Shown: piece by piece, positions 8,224 to 20,300 of the stretch | Numbering within the stretch: the first letter of the stretch is position 1 | Layout of the letters: every line of letters begins with the position of its first letter | Assembly (NCBI GenBank): GCA_934776915.1 | Contig: CAKVNA010000001.1 | Coordinates: 1-20,697, forward strand | Direction: 5' to 3' | Source of the DNA: an uncultured Clostridia bacterium | GTDB lineage: Bacteria; Bacillota; Clostridia; Christensenellales; UBA1242 | DNA length: 20,697 bases | Position numbers and translations under genes: made by a program | The notes under the pieces: generated by a model | The model's input: only the letters and a program-made list of their open reading frames with translations | What the model was told of the DNA's origin: nothing | The model's database searches: none

Positions 8224-8343
8224 ATGAAAAATTTGAACCGAAAATTTTTGAAAGTTGTCTGTTCGTCACTTCTGGGTGTCGTGGCGTTATTGGGCGGGAT
8301 AATGTTGTCCCCAAATTTTTTTGCACGCACAAGTGCATACGCA
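8224..8343 (+). other. Sec signal peptide of gene 2
   Basis: The encoded start is M-K-N-L-N-R-K-F-L-K (basic n-region), a hydrophobic core (S-L-L-G-V-V-A-L-L-G-G-I-M-L), and a polar end R-T-S-A-Y-A-A-G. A-x-A cleavage is likely after A-Y-A (residue 40). A cysteine at residue 13 is not in a lipobox context, so a lipoprotein is unlikely. Confidence 0.85.
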
Positions 8344-11300
8344 GCGGGGCAAGTCATTACGCAAGAGGACTCACTCCTTGGCGTGTCTGTCAAAAAGATA
8401 CATGTCGGAGGCTCTATGTCGAACACTGTGAAATCTCTTTTGGATTCCAAGGCTATTAAATACGAGGGGGCTGATGACAATAAATATTTTGTAACAAATT
8501 CAGACATAACATATTCTTTTGTTTTTGACAGTGCTGTGAAGCAAGAGGAATATGATACTAACTGGGGAACGGACAAGCCTTTTGCCTTTGACGGGTTTAC
8601 ATTTGAGGCTGACCAAAATTTCACAAAGGGCACAATGCTCACATTGACAAACTTCCAAAATGTCAAATTCAAAAATTGCACATTCATTGGCAAGAGTGAC
8701 GTGTCGGGAATGGCTTTCAATATAGACACTGGCACAGTAAAGGCAAAATTTGAGAACTGCACATTCAAAGACTTTGGCGGAACGATTATCAGTGCTTCAA
8801 GTTCAGAAATAACATTCTCTGGCAAAAATACATTTTCAAACAACAACAGTGGCACTTCGGCTTTGATTGATGTTTCAGCACCAGAAGGGACAAACAATAA
8901 TTATTCATTGACTTTTGCGGCGGGAGAAAATAACAAAACAGTTTTTGAAAACAACATTGCTTCAAACATAATTAACACTGATTATGTCATTCTTAACATG
9001 AACAATGTAGATTTCGTTTCAAATGCTGGGAGAATTATCAATACAGCTGCCACCGCCCCAACACTTAACAATGTCAACATTAAAAACAACACTTCAATAG
9101 GCAGCGTTTTGAACCTCGGCGTGGGTACGGCACTTAACTTTACAGATGTTACACTTGACGGCAACAATGTTTCGCTGGCCCCAACTTCAGGCGTAACAAA
9201 TGCAGTTATTGCTATAGCATTTAGTGGCACTATAGAAGGCGAAATTAACGGACTAATAATCAATAACATCTCAAATGTCGATAATGTTGTAATAAATCAA
9301 ACCAGCGACAAGAGTGGAACATTCAACATTAACAACGCAAACATAACTGGTGGCGGCAGTGCATTTAAGTTTAACAAAGTTGCAAATGTGAATATCGGAA
9401 CTGCGGAAAATAGCGACGGCAACAATGCAAAGACTGGACTTGTTGCAAGTGGCTGCTCGGGCGATGTTTTGAAAGTGGAAAATGCAACAGAGTTTAACCT
9501 TATCAATTCAAACATCGGCAATCTTGAAACGAACGATATTCTCTCTCGCGGAATTTATTTGTATGAAGTCGGGAAAAATGCTTCTCTAGAGAAAACCCCA
9601 AAATTGACAAATGTCACCGTTTACAACTGCAAAGCCCCAAACGGAGAAAGTGGTGCTGGGCTATATATGCAAGATAGCAAAGTCAAAATGACCAACTGCA
9701 ACTTCACAGGCAATGTTGCGGGGAAAGGTGGCAACGGCGGTGCAGTTTATGTGAGTGGTGAAAGTTCACTGAAGATTGTAAACTCAACTTTTGACTCAAA
9801 CGGCACTGACGACAGTTCAGAAACTAGCGGCTTTGGTGGTGCGATTTATGTGGGAAGTGGCTCTTTTGAAATAGACAAGTCGCAAGACACAGTTGTAACA
9901 TTCAGAAACAACCATGCCTCAAAAGGCGGGGCCATTTATCTTGCAGATAGAGCAACCTTTAATGCGGAAAATAAAGAGAGCGGTATCGAGAACATTCCAA
10001 CAACATACTTTATCTCAAACACTGCAGCCTATGACGGCGGCGCAATCTACAGCAAAAGCAGTTTGCAACTCCAAAAATACAACTTTGCTGGCGGCGGTGC
10101 TGGACAAAATGGCGGTGCAATTTACTTTGAAAACAGGGAAGGCTCATTCCAACTTAAAACTTGCTCGTTTGAAAATATAAACGCAGCAAATGGCGGGGCA
10201 GTTTATGTCGCAGCGGCGGGTGCAGTTGTCTTTGGAGCCCCAGGCGAAGATAATTATCAACTTGACGGCAACACATTCACATCTTGTTCGGCAACGGGTG
10301 CTGGAATTGCCTACATAAATGCCGCAGCAAAAATTAGAATTTGGCAAGCGGAATTTGACGCCAAAAATGTTGCGGGCGTTGCAGCAGAAAGCGGCGTTTT
10401 GGTTATAAATTCAAATGTAAAAAGCACGGTTGAAATTAGAAGTTTGAAAATTGCAAACTATCTAACAGCCAACATGGGTGCAGTTGCAATTTTGTCAGAA
10501 AACGAGGCAAAAATTGACGCAACAATTTCAAAATTTGAAGTGACAAATGTCACAGCACAAAATGTTTCTTCAAAAGGCGGTGCGTTGTATCTTGACGGCA
10601 ATGTAGAGGCAAATGTAAGCGAAGCTGCTTTCACTTCTACTTATGCAGATGAGGGTGGTGCAATATATCTTTCGGGCGGCGCAAATTTGACAATTTCAAA
10701 TGTAGATTTTGTGTCCATTGCAACAGAAAAAAGTGCAACACTTTCTCGTGCAGTTACGGGTGCAGTTGTGTATGTCACGGGCAGCACAATCACACTTTCT
10801 GACGCAACAATAACTGGCACTGTTATATCTCAAGCGGGTTCACTTATGAACTTTGAAAAAGCCAGCAAAGCAACTCTCGAAAATGTAGAGTTCGCGTCAA
10901 ACACAGTTTATTCTCAATCGTCACTTGACGGCTTTGGGCTTGTGGTTGATAGAGAGGTTGAGTTCTCTATAACTGGTGGAAGATTTGCGGGCAATGTCTT
11001 TGCAAAAGATGTTATAAACTTTGCAGACCAAATGGGATACTTTGTGTCGGGCGTTGTGTTTGAAGGCAACGAAATCAAAACTTCCACAACAAACGGAATT
11101 TTGAAAGTTACAAACTCAAACAACATCATTCAAAATTGCGAGTTTATAGACAACACAGCAGCGGGCGATTGTGCGGGCGTGTTCGTGACGGGGAATTCTT
11201 ATTCTTACACAATCACTGGCTGCACATTCAAAAACAACAAAGGCTCGGTCGGTTCTGCAGTGCGTGTTGCCGACAACGCCGATGTCAAACTTACTCTTGA

Positions 11301-14300
11301 CAACTGCGAATTTATAAACAACTTCTCAACAAACGGCGCAGTGTCTTCTAGGAAGGAATTGCTTATCAAAAATTCTGAATTCATTGGCAACACCTCAACG
11401 GGCAACGCTGGGGCAGTGAGTGCCGAAGTCTTGACAGTTCAAAACACAATTTTCAGCAATAATAAAGCAGCAAACAATGGCGGTGCAATTTTCATCAGTT
11501 CTTCTTCCGCTCAAGCACTAAGAATTTTGGACGGCGAAACAAAATTTATTTCAAACAGTGCAGACCGTGGCGGTGCAATCTTCATTTCTTCAAACACAGG
11601 TGTAATTCTTGAAGAATGTTACTTTGAAGGGAACAGTGCAACAACAGACGGCGGAGCAATCTGCAACCTCGGAAGTCTTGTCGCAACGGGCATTTCACTT
11701 GTGGGCAACACAAGCGACTCTCGTGGCGGTGCAATCTATTCGCAAGGGAACCTCAGTTTGTCCGACATTGATTCAAACACAGCAATTTTTGAAGGCACAA
11801 CAAGCGGGACAAGCGAAAACGGCGGTGCAATTTATGTAACTTCCGAAAACTCTGTTGCAAGTTCAACATACATAGAAAATGTTAAATTTGGCAACTTCGC
11901 AGCCACAAACGGCGGAGTGATGTATATCGGCGGCGGATATGTAAAAATAAGCAACTCTACTTTCGGTGGAGAAAACATTACAACTTCAGCCACAAACGGT
12001 GCCGCACTGTATATCAACACCCAAAACGCAAGTGCGGACATCTTTGACACAAATTTCTACAACTCAACAGGAGCATTTGTTTACACAACTGGCAACGCAA
12101 CAAACGGCAATCCTTTTGTGTCATTCAACAATGTAAGTTTGCTCGGCTCACAGTCAGCGGGCATGCAACTTAACGGCGGAAGAGTTTACTTCCACGATGT
12201 AACGGTTTCAAGTTCTGCAAACGCACAAGTTGTTATCAACGGTGCAACGCTTAATATCTCTGGCAAAATTGACATAACTGGCGGAAACAATGGAAATTTG
12301 GTCATTGGTAATTCTCCAATTTATCTTAATGGACCATTGTCAAAGAACTCTAAAATTGGCATAACAACAACCCCAACAGCATGGGAAAGCGAGTCCAGAC
12401 CAGGCAAAATTGTTGTCCAAGCCAGCAAAGATAGACCTTATGTTATGAAAGCAAGCGATGTGGAATGTTTTGAGGCTGACAACGCAGCATTCACTTTGGG
12501 ACACAGTTTTTCAAACCTAGACGCCAACTCAAGCGGCGTAATTTATGCAACAACTGTTTTGCAAAGCGGTGCAACCTTTGTCGCTTCCGACTTCAAAGGC
12601 TCAGTAAATTATTATTCAAATGAACTTTCAAGTTTGCCTTTCAGCCTTATGCAAGTGTATGTAAACGGCGAAAAACTTACCGCTTCCTACAATTCTGAAA
12701 CCAAAACTGGAACATTCACCAACCAAGACGGCAGCGTAACTTACACATATTCCTTTGCTTCATTTGCCACCGCTCGCCGTGGAACAGAAAAGCCTTTCCC
12801 AGAGGACAAAACAACAGCCGCTGCGGGAACATATTATCTAATAAACTATCTTTCAACGGGCAGCAGCCGCATAGAAAGACAAAGCACAATAACCCTTACT
12901 GCACAAGGGCAACTGACCATTGAGGAACTTCCAGTGGTTGACAACTTGTTTGTTGGCCATGCTCTTTCAAGTGCAACACTTTCACAAGGCAAGGCAGAAT
13001 TTGGCGTTGATTCAATCGCAGGACAATTCAACTGGAAAGACGGCTCTCAAATTGCCAGAACAACGGCGGGTTATGGAGTTTATACAGTAGTCTTCACCCC
13101 AACCAACACCACTCTTTTTGCCCCAGTGGAATTTGAAATGCTTGTTGAAGTTAAGGGCTATGACAAACTTGAATACAAGCAAGTTGATTCTTCAAACGGC
13201 TTCTACAGAAACAACACCTATGTCGGCAGTTCAATCTCTGACATTCTAAGCAAAATGAGTGACGGCGGAGTTATCTATGTTGGAACAACAATAAAAACAT
13301 CAGAATCTATTGCAGTGGATAACAAAACTGTAACTTTCATGCGTGCTTCGGGCTTCACTGGTTCAATGTTTGAAAACACAACTCTTGGCTCAAAAAACAT
13401 GACCGGCAAAATTATAATTGACGGCGCAAACATCAGCGGAGTAAGCGGCGGCGAAAGTGTAGCAAATGCAGTTAAGTTTACAACTGGCTCGCACTCCATT
13501 TATGACGGCGTAACAATTCAAAATCACAACGGCACGGGTTCGGCTGTTTTGGCCAATAATGCAACTCTTGTATTCTATGGCGGAAAGATTTTGGACAGTT
13601 ACACAACTAGCAACGGCGGTGGACTTATAGCAGACGAAAATGCAGTTGTCACAATTTATGACATAACAATTCAAAACTGCTCAGCAGAGGGCAATGGCGG
13701 CGGCTTGTATGTCACCCAAAGTGCAAAAGTCACAATCTATGACGCAGACATTTTGGACTGCGTGGCAGCCAACGGCGGCGGACTTTATGCCGAGGGTGGC
13801 AGTAGCGAAATTGTAATAAGCAACATAAATCTTGTTTCAAACACCGCTCTTTACAAAGACTCCACAACAACAGGTCTTGGCGGCGGTGCATATTTTGCAA
13901 AAGTCCCAAGCGTGTATCAAGCAACAATAAAATATAACAACGCTCAACTTGGCGGCGGTCTGTATTTTGAAAGTTGCGACACAACATTTGGACTTGGCAG
14001 AGTGGGAGCAATATCCATTTTGGGCAATGTGGCAGCACAAAACGGCGGCGGAATTTATGCAAAAGATTTGTTCAAAGCCAGCGGAATTTCTGTCGAAAAC
14101 AACAAAGCACAAAACGGTGGCGGCTTGTTTGTGGAAACAAAAGTAAATTCTAGCGTCACAACTCTTACAAACTGCGAATTTGTTGGGAATATTGTTCATT
14201 ATGTAAAAAGCAGCGAAACTGACAGCACAAATAACGGAATAACGGGCAACGGCAGTGCAATTTATGCAGGGAATATAGTCCTTAATGGTGTTCAAGTTGT

Positions 14301-17300
14301 AAACAACGGCATCGAAGATGCTACATCATCGTCAATCTCTGGCGGAGCAGTGTATTTTAGTTACAAACTCTCCATGGCAAACAGTTATGTTTCCTCAAAC
14401 TATGCTCAAGGCACACCAAATGAAAATGGTTTGGATATTCATTCAGCGGGTGTTGCCAGTGTAGGAGCGAAAGTTGAGGAAGTAAATATCACAAACTCCA
14501 CCATTGCAAACAACCTTATTCAAAATCTAAACACATCACAAGGGGTTGCAACCACCAGCGGTTCACAACTTTGGGTTCACAGCGGCAATGTTTACATTTC
14601 AAACAGTCTTATCGAGGCAAATTCCGAAGACGAAATTGCAATCAATCAATATATTTTGGATAAAGATTTCGGCAACAATGTTACAAGAATTGCTTCAACG
14701 GCTAAGTTTATTGTTTCTGGCAATGTTCAAATTTTAGGCAAATTGCAACTTACAAGGGTCGATGCTACCTCACTTGATGAAGTGGATAGTTCAACAAACC
14801 TTATTTTGGACTCAATCTCTGCAGATTCAGTTATCAATCTTGCCCTTGACTTAGACAAAGAAGATACAGTAATTGCAGACATTAGTTCGTCAAATCTTAA
14901 AATCGAAGAATATCAACTCATATTTGTAAATCTTCCACAAAAAATTCATTTTGATAACTTAGAACCTCATAAACAACTTCTTCTTGATAGAACCGAAAAT
15001 GACGCTTCGGGATATGAGGAACTCAAATATAGCGGCTCAACAAAAGAAATAAATGAAAGCAACAAGAAGGATATTTCCTCTAAGAAAAAAGTAATTTGGA
15101 ATGTAAGTAGTAAAGATACAAATAATGCAACTTTCTACAAAATAAACTCGGGTGTCACAGTAAATGTTTCAGACATGATTGCCGACCTATATAACAATGC
15201 AAACACAAGATTTGGCACATTGTTTGAAAATTATGGAACTCTTATAATCAACAATCTTAAACTTACATCTATTGCAACCGACATTGCAACCGACAAAGAA
15301 AAATTTGACGCGAACGGTGCTTATGCAATAGTCAATCATGGCACACTTGTTTTGTCAGCAAGTGAGTTTATCGCCGCCCCAATTTTAAACAGAGGCACTC
15401 TTATCATTCAAGACGGCACAATTTTGCGTGATGTCAAAGTCACCGCCGCAGTGAAAAACGAGGGCAATCTTATCATAAATTCAGGCTCTTTCAGCGGCAA
15501 CATCTTTGGAGTTGTTGACAATGGCAATGAAACTTCAAACGCTTATACAGAAATAAATGACGGAACATTCTTTAACAATGAAGCAAACGGCGCTGTCCTA
15601 AATCTTACAAAAGGCAGAGGCGTCATAAACGGCGGAACATTTGAAAATAACATCGTCAAAACAGAGGCCAACAAAGTTACATTTGGCGGAACTATGTATG
15701 TCAGTAAAGACGCAACTCTCGAAATCGCTGGCGGTGTGTTTGAAAGCAATGCTGCGGGCTTTGGCGGAGCGGTGTATGTTGAAGGCTCACTAACTGTAAG
15801 TGGCGGCTTGTTCGTTGCCAACAAAACTTTCTCTCTTGGTGAAAAAGACAACGGAAAAGACGGTCTTGGCGGTGCAATCTTTGCCTATGGCGGCAAGGTT
15901 ACAATTCGTGGCGGAATTTTTGAAGATAACAAGGCATATTCTGGCGGGGCAATAGCAGCACTTGGCTCAGAAATTAACATCTATGACGGCGTAAAATTTG
16001 TGGGCAATGCTATAAAGATTGACACAAATGTTAATAACACTTATAACTTTAGTGATAACGGCTCATTGAAAATAACATCTGGTGCGGCAATTTATGTTGA
16101 CCATGGAACGGTGCTTAATATCTATGGCGGCGACTTCTTGCAAAACGGCGAGGCAAAGGGCAACGGAACAATTTTTGTCAATGGCAATGACACAATCTTT
16201 AATATGTATGGCGGTGTAATTTACGGCAACAGCACAGCAGCGGGTGGAGCATTATATCTAAACGGTGGCACAACAAACATTTCTGGTGGCATAATTTCAA
16301 ACAACACTACCAAGACTAGGTCTTCTGAAGGCGAAGGCAGTGCAATCTATAGCGGCAGCGAACTTAATATGTCTGGCGGACTTATCACCAGCCACTCGGG
16401 AGCAAAATCTGTTTTGTTTATCACAGGCGGCAATAGTGGATTTGCCACAATCTCAAACAACACACAAATTTGCAACAATGGTGATAGCAGCACTGAAAGT
16501 ATTATTAAAGTAACTGCAACCTTGACAATTAACGGCGGATACATCGGTGGAAATACTGCAAATAGCAATAATAACAGCAGCATTATTAACTTGCAAGAGA
16601 GAGGCAAAGTCACAATTTCTGGTGGCAAAATAACAAACAATATCTCTGCATATGGTGCAATAGGTGGGGTAACAAGCGGCGTAACACTCAGCGGCACTCC
16701 ATACATTTTCGAGAACTTTGGAGCAAGTGCAAGCACAGATCAACGCAACATATATTTGGCTAAAGATAAAGGTGCAATCACTCTTATAGGCGACTTGCGT
16801 GTTGGTTCAAAAGTCGGAATTTTTGCAAATTCAAGTGATATAACTAGCAACTACATTTTGGCAGTTGAGGGGAAACTTGAGAGTTCCTCCAGCGAAGGCT
16901 CGTCAAGCAGCGTTTCAATTAAATCCAAAAACTTGCAATATTTCATAAGCGATGCAAAAAATGAAGAAAACACAAACGGAAACAATGTGTTTGCGGCAAG
17001 TTTTGAAACTGGAAATACAGATTTGGGCAATATTTCTAAACTTTGGTTTGGAAAATCTCAAAGCAAAGTAAATGAGGACACAACACCAATCAAATATATT
17101 GCAAGCGACTATATTGGCGACTATGACGGGGCATATCACTCAATCTCTGTAACTCTTGAAGATAATACAAATTATGATATCCAATATTATCAAAGTTCAA
17201 CACGAAATCTCGGAGAAGGTATTTTGAACAATGACAACATTTGGAGCAATTCTTACAGCCACATAATTTCTGGAAAGTCATACATCTACTTCAGATTTAG

Positions 17301-20300
17301 AAGCAAAAGCGATTTGACAAAAACAAGTTCTTATGATTGCAGAGTTATTGAAATTGGTGCAAAAAATGTTCACATCGAGGAAAGCCCAGTTCTTAATACA
17401 ACAATCTACTATAACGCTTCAACCCCATTGAGTAAGAGTTATCTCGACCAATATCTCTCTGGCGCTCAAGCAAAAATTTATGACGCAGAAAGATATTCAA
17501 AAGGCGAGAAAGTGGAAATTAAGGGAAGATTTGAATGGGGCGAAAGTTACACCTACTTCAACAAAGTTGGGCTTAAAAAATGCACAGTTATATTCGTTCC
17601 AGACGAAAACACATATTCATCTTACTCCACAGCAACATGCGAAATCTATGTAACCGTCTATGCAAGAGAACTTTACTACGGCACAGGAAAAGACGCTTCA
17701 GAGGCAACATTCTATGTGGATAGCGCAATGGAAACAACTCTTAAAAGTGCCACAAGCGAGGAAGTTAAAATTGCAGGAGAAAAACCAACAGAATTCCACA
17801 CAGATATGGGAGCAGCGTTTGGCGCATTGACAGACGGCGGCAAAATTGTGCTTGCACAAACTTATGTAATTGGCACTGCAAACACAAAATGGGAAAGAGA
17901 AAGCGGCGGCAGAGTTACAATAACCCGTGCAACAGGCTTCACAAAAAATCTTATCAATGTTGAAGATAGTGCTTCACTCGAAATCACTGGAACAATAACA
18001 ATAGACGGCGGGGCAGTTTGGAATGTTACAACATATCCAACAAGCAACTTCCCTTCAAACCTCACCGACCTCACAAGGAACTACAACACAGGCGTTGTGG
18101 CAGAGGAAAGTTCAATAAAAGTTAAAAAAGGTGGCACTCTTAATTTAGGCAGTGGCGTTATCTTGGCAAATGCAGAAAACATAAATGACGGCGGTGCAAT
18201 AGCAAACTATGGCACAACAACCATTGACGGCGGCACACTTCAAAGCAACATGGCAAAAAACGGCGGTGCAATAGCAAACTATGGCGCACTTGATATAAGA
18301 AATGCAACACTCATTCGCAACTTGGCAAATGTCAAAGTGCCAGCAACTGGTGTTCAATATGGCTATGGTGGTGCAGTTTATCAAGACAAAGAAGCAAACA
18401 GCGAAACAAACGCAAAAGTTACAGTCACAAAGTCAACAATTTCAAACAACAGGTCTTTTGCCTATGGCGGAGCAATGGGCATTATCCACGGCGAAGTGAA
18501 ATTTGACGGCGGGACAAATGAAACTGCAACAACAATTTCAAACAACTACTCTCGTGCGGGTGCAGCAATTTATTCATGCTCACAACTTTTTGTCAAATCT
18601 TTGATTGTGGAAAACAATCAAACAACTTCTGGCAAAAATAGTTCAATTTTCCTCAGAGGTCAAGGGGAAATGATGAGGCTCTATGACGGGTCGGCTCCAA
18701 ACAACCCAACTCCTTCAACACCAGCAATCAAAATCAATGGGCAAATAGTTCTTTATGACAAATCAAACTCTGACGCACTCGGAACATATCCATACATCAG
18801 ACAACTCTGCAATGTTGAGGGAACAATGTATGTCTATTCCATGAAAGAGGGCGAAAACAACTCTGATGTTATGATAAACGACATCGGCAGGGTGCTTGCT
18901 GTTGTGGAACGAAATGCAAACACAGATGTCTATAAATCAAGCAGTTCTATCAACACAGAAATTGCCGTTATAACAACTCACCCAGAAGTGGCAGGGGAGT
19001 TCGGCAACAAAGAAGCCTCTCTTGTTGAAGTGGGCGGCGAGTTCAGTTTCTATCTTTTCAAATCGAGCACTGAAACAGAAATTAGCGACCCTTCAAAAGA
19101 CCAAGACAATGCAGAAAGTGTAGAGGAAAACAGATGGGTCAAAGTTACAGCCAAATATGGCGATGAATATGCAAAATATATAGACTCCTCTGACCAAAGA
19201 ATTATCAAACTTTCTCAAAGTGGCGAAGCGGCAGAGAGATTTAAGCAAAGCGGACAAGCCATAAAAGGATATGTCTACATGGCGTCAAGCGACTCATGGT
19301 CACTTAACACTCAAGTCCGTTTTGGACAAAATATGTGTGCAGAATGGACACTTGCAAACCCAGTGTTCACCGTCAATGCACAAATTCTTGACGAAAATGA
19401 CGAAGTTGTCGGGAATTCATACAACGCAGCAACTGACGAAGTTTCTGTAAACTATGGCGAGAGAATTAAACTCTCTATTGAAGTTGAAAACAAAGCCGAC
19501 TATCAATATTCATACGAATGGGTGTGGCTAAACGGCAATGCTCAAGTTCCATTTAAGCAATCGGGCGATGTCGGAGCAATGTCGGATAGTCTTATCTTAA
19601 AGCATGTTTTCTCCGCACAAATAATTGTTGGAGTTGTAGTCACCGGCAAGGGGGCAAATGACGAAACAACCACCACACAAAGAACATATATAAGTTGCAA
19701 CAACATCAGAATAACCCCAGCACAACTCGGACTTTCACTTGTGAAAAACGAATTTGTCTATAACCACAACGAAAGAAACCCACTTTACAAAAACGGACAA
19801 TATGTGGCAGAAGCAAAAGACGAAAACTACAACTTGTCAATCAGCAAACTAAATGGCAAAACCGCTTCAAATGACGGAGAGCCACTTGCACTTCCATATA
19901 GCGAAAACCTTTCAAGTTTACAACTTGTTGGCTCAATGTTTGTTATGGCAAACGGCGAAAAACAACCTATAACAAGTGCAATTCAAACGGGCAAGTATAT
20001 CCTTGACATAAATTCTCAACTTGCAGCAAGTGGTAGCGTCAAAGATAGTGATGGTGATCGTTATGACTATTTTGGCAATCTGGACTATATCCTTATAGAA
20101 AACACAAATAAAAATTGGAGCATAACTCCACTTCAAGTTGAAGTTGAAAAATGGGTCTATGCACAACAAACTGGCGTAGAAAGTTTTAAAATTGTTGGCG
20201 ATTATACAAACTCAATTCAAAACTTAAGCGGATACTCATTTATTGTTTTGCCAGTTTTCAAAAACACAGCAAATGATTATATCCGATTTAAACTTCAAAC

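Noticed and set aside
8160..8459. A 99-codon plus-strand frame overlapping the gene 2 start
   Set aside because: It is out of frame with the signal peptide, starts without a ribosome binding site, and ends inside the clear 4158-codon gene.
8085..8897. A 270-codon open frame on the minus strand crossing the gene 2 promoter and start
   Set aside because: It is antisense to a clear signal peptide and coils, reads as low-complexity P/S/V/L, and is explained by the codon bias of the plus-strand gene. No start signals or recognisable domain were seen.
13837..14295. Minus-strand open frame of 152 codons rich in Cys and Ala
   Set aside because: It mirrors the GGC/GCA/AAC codons of the coil repeats on the other strand and has no independent coding signal.
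16347..16743. Two overlapping minus-strand open frames of 129 and 96 codons
   Set aside because: Both are reverse-complement shadows of the S-G-G-x-I coils, with typical repeated A-P-P or Cys-rich readings seen all along the window.
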